DNA of 64,000 nucleotides from Acidimicrobiales bacterium (GTDB lineage: Bacteria; Actinomycetota; Acidimicrobiia; Acidimicrobiales; DATDAH01), in NCBI GenBank assembly GCA_016794585.1, contig JAEUJM010000026.1, positions 127,444 to 191,443 of the forward strand, written 5' to 3'. Made by a program: the position numbers and the translations under genes. How positions within the stretch are numbered: position 1 is the stretch's first letter; every line of letters starts with the position of its first letter. Shown piece by piece: positions 41,357 through 50,378 of this stretch. The notes beneath the pieces are model-generated. The model worked only from the letters and a program-made list of their open reading frames with translations, searched no databases and was not told where the DNA came from.

Positions 41357-43040
41357 GCACGCCGCCGCGGCCGCGCTCGACGCCGGGGTCGCGGGTCTCG
41401 CCGCGGCCTACGGACTGGGGCTCGACCCGGTGACGGTGGTCGAGGAGGTCCTCGCCCGCCTCGACGCCTCTGATGATCCGGCGGTTTGGATCGACGTGGA
41501 GCCGGCCGACGCGCTGCTGCTCGCAGCGAAGGAGCTGACGGCCACGCCGCCGGAGGCCCGGGGCCCCCTCTGGGGGGTGCCCTTCGCGGTCAAGGACAAC
41601 ATCGACGTGGCGGGCCGGGTCACCACGGCGGGGCTCCCCGGGGCGGCCTACCCCGCGGAGGCGACCGCCATTGCGGTGGAGCGCCTCCTCGCCGCCGGGG
41701 CGCTGTACGTGGGCAAGACCAACCTGGACCAGTTGGCCACGGGCCTCGTCGGCACCCGATCCCCCTACGGGACCCCCCGCAACCCCTTCGACCCCACCCT
41801 CGCGCCCGGCGGTTCGTCGTCGGGCTCGGCCGTGGCCGTCGCCACCCGCCAGGTGGCCTTCGCCCTCGGGACCGACACCGCTGGCTCGGGGCGGGTGCCC
41901 GCCGCGCTCTGCGGGATCGTGGGGGTGAAGGGCGCCCCCGGTGCGGTGCCGACCGACGGGGTCGTCCCGGCCAGCCCGACCATCGACTGCGTCTCCACCT
42001 TCGCCCGCTCCGTGGCCGACGGCCTGCTCGTGGAGTCGGCGATGGCCGCCACACCGTGGCCGGTGGCCCAGGGACCCTTCCGGGCGGCGGTGGCGGACGG
42101 CGTGTCGATGGAGAGAGTGGCGCTCGCAGCGGCGGGCCACGAGGTGCTCACCGTCGATCTCGCCCCGTTCCACGAGGCGGGCGACCTCCTCTACGGCGGG
42201 CCATGGCTGGCCGACCGGACGGCGGCGCTGCGCTCGACTCTGGCCGCCGTGCCCGAGGGCCTCGTGGACGTGGTGCGCACGGTGGTCGCCGGTGGGGAGG
42301 CGTACACGGGCACCGAGGTGTTCGGCGCCGTGGAACGTCTCGCCGCCCTCCGTCGCTCGCTCGCGGCGTGGTGGGACGACGTCGACGTGCTCGTCGTGCC
42401 CACGGTGCCGGCCGTCCCCTCCCTCGCCGAGGTCGCCGCCGATCCGATCGGTGTCAACGCCCGGCTCGGGCGCAACACCACCTTCGCCAACCTCCTGGGT
42501 CTCTGTGCCATCACCGTGCCCGCGGCCGACGGGCCCGGCGGGGTCACCGTGCTCGCGCCGGCGGCGGGGGCCGGGGCGGTGGCGGCGATCGCCGGTGCGC
42601 TGCGCGGCGAGGCGCTCGAGCCCGGGCCCCTCGGCGCGGGTGGGCGGGTGCACCTCGCGGTCGTCGGCGCCCATCTGCGGGGTCAGCCCCTCAACCACCA
42701 GCTGGTCGACCGCGGCGGCGTCCTGGTGGCCACGGCCGCCACCGCCCCGTGCTACCGGCTCTACCACCTGCGGGGCGGCCCGCCCGAGCGTCCCGCCCTC
42801 GAACGCGTGGGCCTCAGTGGTCGCGCCATCGAGGTCGAGGTCTGGTCGCTCGACGCCGCCGCCTTCGGGGAAGTCGTGGCCCTGGTGGCGCCGCCCCTCG
42901 GCATCGGATCGGTCGAGCTCGACGGCGGCCGCTGGGTCAAGGGCTTCATCTGCGAGACCCACGGCCTCGCCGACGCCACCGACATCACCGCCAACGGCAG
43001 CTGGCGGCGCTACCTGCGGGGACGTGGCGGCGACGTGTGA
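41349..43040 (+). CDS. atzF: Allophanate hydrolase (AtzF type)
   Basis: A 563-residue amidase-signature enzyme with a C-terminal extra domain. The Ser-cisSer-Lys triad is Lys82 ([10 protein letters not shown]), Ser156 ([12 protein letters not shown]) and Ser180 ([11 protein letters not shown]). The C-terminal domain, from about residue 440, has [31 protein letters not shown] and [18 protein letters not shown], as in AtzF and the hydrolase part of urea amidolyase. Allophanate goes to ammonia and CO2. The best start is TTG 41349, inside the end of the preceding gene, so the two should be translated together. A hairpin follows at 43046. Confidence 0.9.
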   Translation: MAEHAAAAALDAGVAGLAAAYGLGLDPVTVVEEVLARLDASDDPAVWIDVEPADALLLAAKELTATPPEARGPLWGVPFAVKDNIDVAGRVTTAGLPGAAYPAEATAIAVERLLAAGALYVGKTNLDQLATGLVGTRSPYGTPRNPFDPTLAPGGSSSGSAVAVATRQVAFALGTDTAGSGRVPAALCGIVGVKGAPGAVPTDGVVPASPTIDCVSTFARSVADGLLVESAMAATPWPVAQGPFRAAVADGVSMERVALAAAGHEVLTVDLAPFHEAGDLLYGGPWLADRTAALRSTLAAVPEGLVDVVRTVVAGGEAYTGTEVFGAVERLAALRRSLAAWWDDVDVLVVPTVPAVPSLAEVAADPIGVNARLGRNTTFANLLGLCAITVPAADGPGGVTVLAPAAGAGAVAAIAGALRGEALEPGPLGAGGRVHLAVVGAHLRGQPLNHQLVDRGGVLVATAATAPCYRLYHLRGGPPERPALERVGLSGRAIEVEVWSLDAAAFGEVVALVAPPLGIGSVELDGGRWVKGFICETHGLADATDITANGSWRRYLRGRGGDV

Positions 43041-43045
43041 TCATG

Positions 43046-43067
43046 GTCGCGTGGCACACCACGCGAC
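43046..43067 (+). terminator. Hairpin ending the biuret/allophanate operon
   Basis: GTCGCGTGG (43046-43054) and CCACGCGAC (43059-43067) form a perfect 9-bp stem with a 4-nt CACA loop, five bases after the allophanate hydrolase stop. The threonine dehydratase gene starts 18 bp later, so termination may be partial. Confidence 0.65.
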
Positions 43068-43085
43068 GGGCACGCAGGACTGACC

Positions 43086-44312
43086 GTGTCCGGCGAGGCG
43101 CTGGTCGGGGTCGCCGACATCCGCGCCGCTCGCGTGCGAATCGACGGCGACCTACGGGTGACTCCCGTGTGGCAGCCGGCCTCCCTCTCCACGCTCGCCG
43201 GGCGGCAGGTGTGGCTCAAGGCCGAGAACCTGCAACGCACGGGGTCGTTCAAGCCCCGGGGAGCACTCAGCTTCCTGCGGGCCGATCCGGGGGACCGGCG
43301 CCCGCTGGTCGCGGCATCCGCCGGCAATCACGCGCAGGGCGTGGCATTGGCGGCGGCGATGGCGGGGCGGTCCGTGACGGTGTTCATGCCCACGACGGGG
43401 TCGCTGCCGAAGGTGCGGGCGACCCGGGAGTACGGCGCCGAGGTGCGACAGGTGGGCGACTCGGTGGACGATGCCATCGCCGCGGCGAAGGTCTTCGCCG
43501 AGGAGTCGGGCGCAGTCTTCGTCAGCCCGTTCGACCATCCCCTGGTGATCGCCGGGCAGGGGACCGTCGGCCTGGAGTTGGCCGAGCAGGTGCCCCCCGG
43601 GGCCACGGTGCTGGTGCCCGTCGGCGGGGGCGGGCTGGTCAGCGGGGTGGCGGCGGCGCTGCGGGGCGTCGGCGGGGATTGGACGATCATCGGGGTCGAG
43701 GCCGCAGGGGCGGCCTCGATGGTGGCGTCCCTGGCCGCGGGTCGCCCCACGGCGGTGGCCTCCCCGGCGACGATGGCCGACGGCATCGCCCTGAAGAGCC
43801 CGTCGGAGCTCACCCTCGCCCACGTCGAGGCGCTGGTGGACGACGTGGTCATGGTCAGCGAGGAGGAGATCGCCGCCGCGGTCCTCCTGCTCATGGAGCG
43901 GGCGCGCTGCGTGGTCGAGCCGGCCGGCGCGGTCGGCCTCGCCGCCCTTCTCGGTGATCGTGTCGTGGGTGGCGGGCCGGTGGTCTGCCTGCTCTCGGGC
44001 GGCAACGTCGACCCTCTGTTGCTGACCGCGCTGATCGAGCACGGCCTCAACGTCGCCGGCCGCTACCTGCGTCTGCGCGCGGTGGTGCCCGACCGGCCCG
44101 GGGCGCTGGCACACCTCACGGCCCTCCTGGCCGAGCTCCGCCTCAACGTGACCGACGTCGAGCACCACCGCGCCGGCAGCGTCGTGGGGGTGGCCGAGGT
44201 CGAGGTGCTGGTCACGGTCGAGACCCGGGACCGCCAGCACGGCGACGAAGTGCTCGCTGCGCTGCGGGCGGCCGGAGTGCGGGTCGAGGTGGACGCCGCC
44301 GCCCGACCCTGA
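43086..44312 (+). CDS. Threonine dehydratase, catabolic type with ACT domain
   Basis: A 408-residue PLP enzyme that deaminates threonine (or serine) to 2-oxobutyrate. The PLP Lys is Lys56 in NLQRTGSFKPRGAL, the substrate loop SAGNHAQGVA is present, and the phosphate-binding turn is PVGGGGLVSGVA. A C-terminal ACT-like domain begins near residue 325 (RLRAVVPDRPGALAHLTALL) and probably binds an amino acid effector. The length fits the TdcB/short IlvA class rather than long IlvA. The start is GTG 43086. It follows the allophanate hydrolase by 45 bp with a hairpin between, and is followed by another hairpin. Confidence 0.9.
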   Translation: MSGEALVGVADIRAARVRIDGDLRVTPVWQPASLSTLAGRQVWLKAENLQRTGSFKPRGALSFLRADPGDRRPLVAASAGNHAQGVALAAAMAGRSVTVFMPTTGSLPKVRATREYGAEVRQVGDSVDDAIAAAKVFAEESGAVFVSPFDHPLVIAGQGTVGLELAEQVPPGATVLVPVGGGGLVSGVAAALRGVGGDWTIIGVEAAGAASMVASLAAGRPTAVASPATMADGIALKSPSELTLAHVEALVDDVVMVSEEEIAAAVLLLMERARCVVEPAGAVGLAALLGDRVVGGGPVVCLLSGGNVDPLLLTALIEHGLNVAGRYLRLRAVVPDRPGALAHLTALLAELRLNVTDVEHHRAGSVVGVAEVEVLVTVETRDRQHGDEVLAALRAAGVRVEVDAAARP

Positions 44313-44324
44313 GCGGCGCACGCC

Positions 44325-44346
44325 GGCCGGCCGTCATCGGCCGGCC
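44325..44346 (+). terminator. Hairpin after threonine dehydratase
   Basis: GGCCGGCCG (44325-44333) and CGGCCGGCC (44338-44346) form a perfect 9-bp stem with a TCAT loop, 12 bp past the stop. Confidence 0.6.
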
Positions 44347-44429
44347 CGGGCGCCGGCGGGCGCGGTCGGCGGGTCGGTCCAGGTCGCCTACGCTCAGCGG
44401 CCGCACGCCCGATGCCCGAGGAGATCCCG

Positions 44430-44819
44430 ATGACCCCGCCCACGCCCGAGACGACCCTGAGCGAGCTGGTGCAGCGCGGCACCGTGACGGTGTCGCCGGC
44501 GGCGACGTTGCGCGACGTCGCCGTCGTGATGGAGCGCGAGGAGGTCGGCGCGGTGGTCGTGGTGGTGGACGGCCGGGCCGGTGGCGTGCTCTCCGAGCGT
44601 GACGTGGTGGGCGCGGTCGCCAACGGCGAGGACGTCGACGACGTCCGGGCCGGAGACGTGATGGCCGTCGACGTGGTCAACGCCTCGGTGGAGGACACGG
44701 TCGCGCAGGCCGCCGCGGCGATGCTCGCCGGGAACATCCGCCACCTGCCGGTGGTCGACGGCGACGCGGTCGCGGGTGTGGTCTCGATCCGTGACGTGCT
44801 CGCCGCCCACGTGGGCTGA
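44430..44819 (+). CDS. CBS-domain pair protein
   Basis: A 129-residue protein made of two CBS domains: VTVSPAATLRDVAVVMEREE with GVLSERDVVGAV, then VNASVEDTVAQAAAAMLAGN with VVSIRDVLAAHVG. CBS pairs bind adenine nucleotides and act as energy sensors; stand-alone pairs are usually of unknown target. ATG 44430 is chosen because GAGGAG lies six bases upstream; an ATG at 44412 precedes that site. It is convergent with the secreted sugar dehydrogenase gene, only 18 bp away. Confidence 0.88.
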   Translation: MTPPTPETTLSELVQRGTVTVSPAATLRDVAVVMEREEVGAVVVVVDGRAGGVLSERDVVGAVANGEDVDDVRAGDVMAVDVVNASVEDTVAQAAAAMLAGNIRHLPVVDGDAVAGVVSIRDVLAAHVG

Positions 44820-44837
44820 GGCGCCGACGGCCGGCGA

Positions 44838-46079
44838 TCAGGTGCCGGCGGGCTCGATCCGTGACACGGCGCCGTTGCTGGTGAGCACGTAGAGCTCACC
44901 GTCGGGGCCCTCGCCGAACGAGTACAGGGAGAAGTCGGCGACGGAGATGCCGAGGTCGGTGGCGAACGTCGTCAGCGTCCCGTCGGTAGCCGTGATGGAG
45001 CCGATCACGCCGGTGCAGAAGTCCCCGTGCACGTACTGGCCCACGAGGCCGGGGATGTCCGTCCCCCGGTAGACGTAGCCACCCGTGATCGAGCACCCCT
45101 CGCCGGGGCCGTTGCCGTGGGTGTAGACGAAGGTCGGCTCGGTGTGGTTGGCGGGTTCGGTGCCGTCGAAGGGATCGGGGCCTTCCATCCGGCTCCAGCC
45201 CAGGTTGGCGCCCCGGCCGGCGTTGCGGCCGTCGCCGTCGCTGGGCAGCGCGTTGATCTCCTCGTAGACGTCCTGGCCCACGTCGGCTACGTAGAGGTCG
45301 CCGTTCTCCCGGTCGAACGAGATGCGCCACGGGTTGCGCACCCCGTAGAGCCAGATCTCGCCCCGCCGGGGGGACTGGTTCACGAAGGGGTTGGTGGCCG
45401 GGATCCGGTACGGCCGGCCGCCGCCCGGCGACGGGTTGATGCGCAGCACCTTGCCCAGCAGCACGCCGCGGTTCTGGCCGTTGCCCTGCGGGTCGCCGCC
45501 GCCGCCCCCGTCGCCGACGGCCACGTACAGCCGCCCGTCGGGCCCGAAGGCGAGGGCGCCGCCGTTGTGGTTGGAGAAGGGCTGGTGGCGGATGCTCAGG
45601 ACCACCCGGCGCGTGCCGGGCACGATCGACGGGTCGGTGGCGCCGTCGGCCACCTGGTACTCGGCCACGCGAAGGTTGCCCCGCAGGTTGGTGTGGAACA
45701 CGTAGAGGCGGTCCCCGGCGGGGTTGAAGGCGAGGCCGAGGAGGCCGCCCTCGCCGTCCTCGGAGGTGAGGCTCGACAGGTTCAGCAGCGGGGTCGCCAC
45801 GGGGGTGACGGTGGCGCCGTCCACCTGGAGGCGCCGCACGCGCCCGGCCCGCTCGGCCACGAAGAGGTCGTCGTTGCCGGCGATGGTGGCCATGGCGATG
45901 GGCTGGTCGAGGGTGGCGACCGTGTTGAGGGCCAGTGTGAAGGGGGGCGCGCCCTCGGTCTGGGCCGGGGCCGCGCCACCGGCGGTCCCCGAGGCGAGCA
46001 GCGCACCACTGCCGACGACGAGGGCGAGGGCGGCGGCCACGGCGCGGCGGCCGAAGGGACGGGCGACGACGGGTGACAT
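44838..46079 (-). CDS. Secreted PQQ-dependent sugar dehydrogenase-like beta-propeller
   Basis: A 413-residue exported protein with an N-terminal signal sequence (RPFGRRAVAAALALVVGSG). The rest is a six-bladed glucose/sorbosone dehydrogenase propeller: PIAMATIAGNDDLFVAERAG, DGEGGLLGLAFNPAGDRLYV, NHNGGALAFGPDGRLYVAVG, GDGGGGGDPQGNGQN, VRNPWRISFD and YVADVGQDVYEEIN. Soluble members oxidise sugars using PQQ, but many homologues lack activity, and no PQQ synthesis genes are here. The ATG at 46079 fits the signal peptide. The gene is divergent from the Rpf lipoprotein gene, sharing a 203-bp regulatory region. Confidence 0.87.
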   Translation of the reverse strand: MSPVVARPFGRRAVAAALALVVGSGALLASGTAGGAAPAQTEGAPPFTLALNTVATLDQPIAMATIAGNDDLFVAERAGRVRRLQVDGATVTPVATPLLNLSSLTSEDGEGGLLGLAFNPAGDRLYVFHTNLRGNLRVAEYQVADGATDPSIVPGTRRVVLSIRHQPFSNHNGGALAFGPDGRLYVAVGDGGGGGDPQGNGQNRGVLLGKVLRINPSPGGGRPYRIPATNPFVNQSPRRGEIWLYGVRNPWRISFDRENGDLYVADVGQDVYEEINALPSDGDGRNAGRGANLGWSRMEGPDPFDGTEPANHTEPTFVYTHGNGPGEGCSITGGYVYRGTDIPGLVGQYVHGDFCTGVIGSITATDGTLTTFATDLGISVADFSLYSFGEGPDGELYVLTSNGAVSRIEPAGT

Positions 46080-46156
46080 GGCGGCCAGCGTACGCGCACG
46101 GGCCCCCCGGTCGGGGCACCGCCGGAGCCCCTGGGGACGGCGGGGGTGGGGTGGCG

Positions 46157-46180
46157 ACATATGTCACGTGTGACACATGT
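46157..46180. promoter_or_regulatory. 24-bp inverted repeat, candidate operator
   Basis: ACATATGTCAC-GT-GTGACACATGT is palindromic over 24 bp with one mismatched pair. It lies between the divergent sugar dehydrogenase and rpf-like genes, 78 bp from the first and 103 bp from the second start. The symmetry suits a dimeric regulator; its polarity is the reverse of a CRP-type TGTGA-N6-TCACA site. Confidence 0.55.
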
Positions 46181-46182
46181 CT

Positions 46183-46198
46183 GTAACGAAACCGCAAC
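46183..46198 (+). promoter_or_regulatory. GTAAC/GCAAC direct repeat, possible MtrA box
   Basis: GTAAC (46183-46187) and GCAAC (46194-46198) are spaced 11 bp start to start, one helical turn. MtrA boxes in actinobacteria are direct repeats of GTAAC-like sequence and often lie upstream of rpf and other cell-wall genes. Assignment rests on this resemblance only. Confidence 0.35.
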
Positions 46199-46219
46199 AT
46201 TTGGCCGTTTCGGGGATAA

Positions 46220-46738
<519 letters not shown>

Positions 46739-46757
46739 GCGCCGCCCCCGACTCCCT

Positions 46758-46795
46758 GCTCGGGCCCCCACCCCACCCGGGGTGGGGGCCCGAGC
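46758..46795 (+). terminator. Terminator hairpin, 17-bp perfect stem
   Basis: Arms 46758-46774 and 46779-46795 (GCTCGGGCCCCCACCCC and complement) enclose a 4-nt loop, 20 bp after the rpf-like stop. It is the strongest hairpin in the window. Confidence 0.85.
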
Positions 46796-46910
46796 GCGTT
46801 CCGGCCCTTGCGCCGGCGCCGCCGAGGTGGCACCGTGCGCAGGCTCCCCTGCATCGACCACTCCGGTCGCCCGCGTGTCGCAGGCGGCCCTCACCCAGGA
46901 GCGACGTCCC

Positions 46911-47684
46911 ATGGGGCAGCCCACCGATCCGCCCGACTCCCGAGGCTCGGGTGACCAGCAGCAGGAGCAGAAGGTCCTCGCCCGCGTGCGGGCACTGCTG
47001 GCCAAGGCCGAGTCGACCCAGTTCCCCGAGGAGGCCGAGGCCCTCACGGCCAAGGCGCAGGAACTGATGGCCCGCCACTCGATCGACGCCGCGCTCGCGG
47101 CCGCCGGCGAGGCCCGCACCGGGCGTCCTGACCAGCGGCGGGTGACCATCGAGAACCCGTACGTGTCGCCGAAGGTCCACCTCTTGAGCGCGGTGGCCCG
47201 GGCCAACCGGTGCGAGGCGGTGTGGATGCAGCGGGAGGGCGTGGTCGTGGTGTTCGGCTACCCGGTCGACCTCGAGGCCGTGGAGCTGCTCTTCACCTCG
47301 CTGCTGGTGCAGGCCACGACCGCGGCGCTGGCCGCAGGTTCGCAGGTCGACGTCCTGGGCCGGTCGCGCACCCGGTCGTTCCGCACGTCGTTCCTGCACT
47401 CGTTCGCGGTGCGCATCGGCGAGCGCCTCGCCGAGGCCACCGCCGGCGCGGTCGAAGAGGCGGCCGCGGAAGGCGGCGAGTCCGCCGGCCTGCTGCCGGT
47501 GCTCGCCGACCGCACCGAGGCCGTGCAGGCCGCGCGCGACGAGGCCTTCCCGCACACGCGCACGGCCCGGCCATCGGTGTCCAACGGCCAGGGCTGGCAC
47601 GCGGGACGGGCTGCCGCCGAGCGCGCCTCGCTCACCGGGCAGGGCCAGGTGCGGGGCGGCCCTCGGGGGCGCCTCGGTCGCTGA
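46911..47684 (+). CDS. DUF2786 domain protein
   Basis: A 257-residue protein opening with the DUF2786 signature KVLARVRALLAKAESTQFPE followed by EAEALTAKAQELMARHSIDA. The middle part (YVSPKVHLLSAVARANRCEA and AVELLFTSLLVQATTAAL) is also conserved in DUF2786 proteins, some of which are phage or plasmid encoded. Function unknown; the fold may bind nucleic acid. The ATG at 46911 has AGGAG nine bases upstream. The C-terminus is rich in Arg, Gly and Gln. It is convergent with an enoyl-CoA hydratase gene. Confidence 0.8.
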   Translation: MGQPTDPPDSRGSGDQQQEQKVLARVRALLAKAESTQFPEEAEALTAKAQELMARHSIDAALAAAGEARTGRPDQRRVTIENPYVSPKVHLLSAVARANRCEAVWMQREGVVVVFGYPVDLEAVELLFTSLLVQATTAALAAGSQVDVLGRSRTRSFRTSFLHSFAVRIGERLAEATAGAVEEAAAEGGESAGLLPVLADRTEAVQAARDEAFPHTRTARPSVSNGQGWHAGRAAAERASLTGQGQVRGGPRGRLGR

Positions 47685-47690
47685 GGGGTC

Positions 47691-47714
47691 CGTCCGCCCG
47701 TCCGCCCGTCCGCC
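47691..47714 (+). repeat. Octanucleotide tandem repeat CGTCCGCC x3
   Basis: Three perfect CGTCCGCC units lie just after the DUF2786 stop in the 130-bp convergent gap. No function suggested. Confidence 0.7.
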
Positions 47715-47814
47715 CGGCGAACGGGGCGCAGGTGGCCGGACGACTGCGCCGGGGCGGGACGGGTCCGGGGGCGCGGCCGGCGAGGTGGGGGAGGTGGGGG
47801 AGCGGGCCGCCGGG

Positions 47815-48600
47815 TCAGCGCCCCCGCCACACCGGCGGGCGTCCCTCGGCTCTCGCCGTCCGGCCCTCGGCGGCGTCCTCGGTCTGGGCCGCGACCCGGC
47901 GCATGGTCTCACCGAAGCGGACCGCGTCGGCGAAGGGCAGCTCCTGGGAACGCCACGCCACCTCCTTCGTGGCGCGCGCGGCCAACGGCGCCGCCGCGCA
48001 GAGCCGGTCCGCCCAGGCCCGCGCCTCGTCCAGCAGGGCGTCGTGGGGGACCACCCGCCACGCCAGGCCCATGGCGAGGGCGCGTTCGGCGTCCACGGTC
48101 TCGCCCGTGAGCAGCAGCTCCATGGCGTTGGCCCAGCCGATCCGACCGGGCAGGCGGATGGCCCCGACGATGGTGGGGACGCCGATGGTCACCTCGGGGT
48201 AGGCGAAGGTGGCCCGGTCGCTGGCGATGACGAAGTCGCACGCCGCCACGGCGGTCAGGCCGTAGCCGATGCACGGTCCGTTGATGGCGGCGATGGTCGG
48301 CTTCCAGATCTCCCAGCCGCTCTCGAACGAGTTGTGGGTGGGGATCTCCCAGAACGACCCGGGCCAGGTGCCGACCGACCCCTGGCCGTCCTTCAGGTCG
48401 GCGCCGGCGCAGAACGCCCGGCCGGCGCCGGTGACGATGGCCACCCAGGCGTCCTCGTCCTCGTGGAAGCGGGTCCAGGCGGCGTTGAGCCCCTGGCGCA
48501 TCTCGCCGTTGATGGCGTTCAGGCGTTCGGGCCGGTTGTAGGTGATGGTGGCCACGTGCCCGTCCAGGTCGTAGCCGACCGTCTCGCTCGTCTCCGACAT
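47815..48600 (-). CDS. Enoyl-CoA hydratase/isomerase family protein
   Basis: A 261-residue crotonase. YDLDGHVATITYNRPERLNA opens the domain; the oxyanion hole is formed by IVTGAGRAFCAGADLK and INGPCIGYGLTAVAACD; FAYPEVTIGVPTIVGAIRLP is in the region that carries the first catalytic Glu in classical hydratases. The C-terminal helix region ends TEDAAEGRTARAEGRPPVWR. It hydrates or isomerises enoyl-CoA in beta-oxidation-like pathways. It is divergent from the adenylate cyclase gene by 51 bp. Confidence 0.9.
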   Translation of the reverse strand: MSETSETVGYDLDGHVATITYNRPERLNAINGEMRQGLNAAWTRFHEDEDAWVAIVTGAGRAFCAGADLKDGQGSVGTWPGSFWEIPTHNSFESGWEIWKPTIAAINGPCIGYGLTAVAACDFVIASDRATFAYPEVTIGVPTIVGAIRLPGRIGWANAMELLLTGETVDAERALAMGLAWRVVPHDALLDEARAWADRLCAAAPLAARATKEVAWRSQELPFADAVRFGETMRRVAAQTEDAAEGRTARAEGRPPVWRGR

Positions 48601-48651
48601 GGGCCCGACGCTACGCGGGAGGCGGCCCGCGGGCGCGGCGTACGGTGGGGT

Positions 48652-48738
48652 ATGACCATCGATCGGGGGCGGCTGGCGGATCTGCGGGCGCGCGAGGTGT
48701 TCGCCGACGCGGTGGGCGAGCTGGTCGGCCCCGGGTAG
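48652..48738 (+). CDS. Possible 28-codon leader ORF before the cyclase gene
   Basis: ATG 48652 opens a 28-codon frame (MTIDRGRLADLRAREVF...) ending at TAG 48736-48738. The last base of this stop is the first base of the GTG start of the adenylate cyclase (TAGTG), the layout of coupled translation. TACGGT at 48641-48646 could be a -10 element for a leaderless message beginning at this ATG. The peptide matches nothing I recognise. It might be a regulatory leader peptide or chance. Confidence 0.35.
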   Translation: MTIDRGRLADLRAREVFADAVGELVGPG

Positions 48739-50261
48739 TGCCCCGACTCGTCCGCCGGCGGCGCCGGACCCCGGTGGAGGGCCGCGCCCGACGCCTCACC
48801 ACCCGGGCCAACCTCCGCTTCGCCTTCGCCACCCTGGTGGGGGCGGCGTTGGAGTACGTCTACCTGGTCCACGTGAACCCGCCCTCGGCCGACCTCGAGG
48901 AGGACCTCCCCCTCGTCGTCGCCACCATCGCCGTCCTCGTGACCATCAGTGCGATCGACGGCGTGCTGCACCTGCGCCACCTCCTGCGGCCGGTGGAGGC
49001 GTGGCTCACCGACGGGCGCCCCGCCACGCCCGAGGACCGCGAACGGGTGCTGCGCCTGCCGTGGAACATGGTGACCCGTTCGTACCTGCACTGGGTGCTG
49101 GCCGCGGTGGTCTTCGCCGCGCTCATGGCCGGCCTCGGCTCGCCTCGCCTGGCCATCGGCCGCGTGGTGCTGGCGCTGCTCGTGGGCGGCCTCATCACCT
49201 GTGCCCTGGGCTACCTGGCCATCGAGCAGACCCTGCGGCCGCTGCGGGAGAAGGCGCTCACCGGCGTGGCACCGTCGAGGGCACGACGGCTGTCCATCAC
49301 GATGCGGCTGCTCCTCGGCTGGCTGGTGGGCTCGGCGCTTCCCGTCTGCGGCATCCTCCTGGTGCTCGTCGGCCCCCGTGACGTGTCCGGCAACTTCCGC
49401 GTCTCGGTGGCCTTCCTCTGCCTCGTGGTGCTCGTCGGCGGCGGGCTGCTCCTGTGGGCGACCGCCGGCTCGGTGGCCGAGCCACTCGAGGACCTGCACG
49501 ACGCCCTCGGCGAAGTGGCCGAGGGTGACCTCGACGTGGCCGTCCCCGTGAACGACGGTGGCGAGATCGGCAGCCTCCAGGCGGGGTTCAACGAGATGGT
49601 GGCGGGGTTGCGCGAGCGTCAGCACCTGGAGGACCTCTTCGGCCGTCACGTGGGGGAGGAGGTCGCTCGCATCGCCCTCCAGGAGCAGGTGGGGCTGTCG
49701 GCGCAGATCAAGGTGGCCAGCGCCCTCTTCGTCGACCTGATCGGGTCCACCCGGCTGGCGGTCGAGCTCGCCCCGGTCGAGATGGTGGCCACCCTCAACG
49801 CGCTCTTCGACGCCACCGTGCGGGTGGTCACCGGGAACGGGGGCTGGGTGAACAAGTTCGAGGGCGACGGGGCCCTGTGCGTCTTCGGTGCCCCGGCGGA
49901 CCAGGTCGACCATGCCGACCGGGCCCTGCGCAGCGCCCGTGAGCTGCACGCCGCCGTCGCGGTGCTGCGGGAGGCGTTCGCCCACCTCGACGTGGGCATC
50001 GGCGTCTCGTCGGGCCGGGTGGTGGCGGGCAACGTGGGGGCGGAGGAGCGCTACGAGTACACCGTCCTGGGCGACCCCGTGAACGAGGCCGCCCGCCTCA
50101 CCGACGAGGCCAAGCGGGTGCCCGCCCGGGTCATGGCCGGCGCGGCAGCGCTGGCGCTCGCCTCGGGCGACGAGTCGGCCCACTGGGTGAGCTGCGGCGA
50201 GGTGACGCTGCGGGGCCGCGAGCGGCCGTCCGAGTGCTTCGTGCCCGCCGCCACGGCGTAG
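48738..50261 (+). CDS. Membrane adenylate/guanylate cyclase, six-TM-HAMP-class III catalytic domain
   Basis: A 507-residue protein. Six membrane helices occupy about residues 26-230 (for example FAFATLVGAALEYVYLVHV, VLALLVGGLITCALGYLAI, LLGWLVGSALPVCGILLVLV). A HAMP linker follows (EPLEDLHDALGEVAEGDLDV), then a class III cyclase domain with the metal Asp in ALFVDLIGSTRLA, NKFEGDGALCVFGAP and VGAEERYEYTVLGDPVNEAA. This layout matches the mycobacterial Rv1318c/Rv3645-type cyclases. It should make cAMP at the inner face of the membrane. The GTG start sits against a short upstream ORF. Confidence 0.9.
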   Translation: MPRLVRRRRRTPVEGRARRLTTRANLRFAFATLVGAALEYVYLVHVNPPSADLEEDLPLVVATIAVLVTISAIDGVLHLRHLLRPVEAWLTDGRPATPEDRERVLRLPWNMVTRSYLHWVLAAVVFAALMAGLGSPRLAIGRVVLALLVGGLITCALGYLAIEQTLRPLREKALTGVAPSRARRLSITMRLLLGWLVGSALPVCGILLVLVGPRDVSGNFRVSVAFLCLVVLVGGGLLLWATAGSVAEPLEDLHDALGEVAEGDLDVAVPVNDGGEIGSLQAGFNEMVAGLRERQHLEDLFGRHVGEEVARIALQEQVGLSAQIKVASALFVDLIGSTRLAVELAPVEMVATLNALFDATVRVVTGNGGWVNKFEGDGALCVFGAPADQVDHADRALRSARELHAAVAVLREAFAHLDVGIGVSSGRVVAGNVGAEERYEYTVLGDPVNEAARLTDEAKRVPARVMAGAAALALASGDESAHWVSCGEVTLRGRERPSECFVPAATA

Positions 50262-50378
50262 CCGACGCCCCTCCGCCGAATGGCGAAGCGGCGAGGCCGG
50301 CAGCTCGGGGGCATTGGTGGGCGAGCGGGCGGCGCAGGTACCGTCGAAGGCCTGTCGCTGACGCCTGAGGAGACCGGA

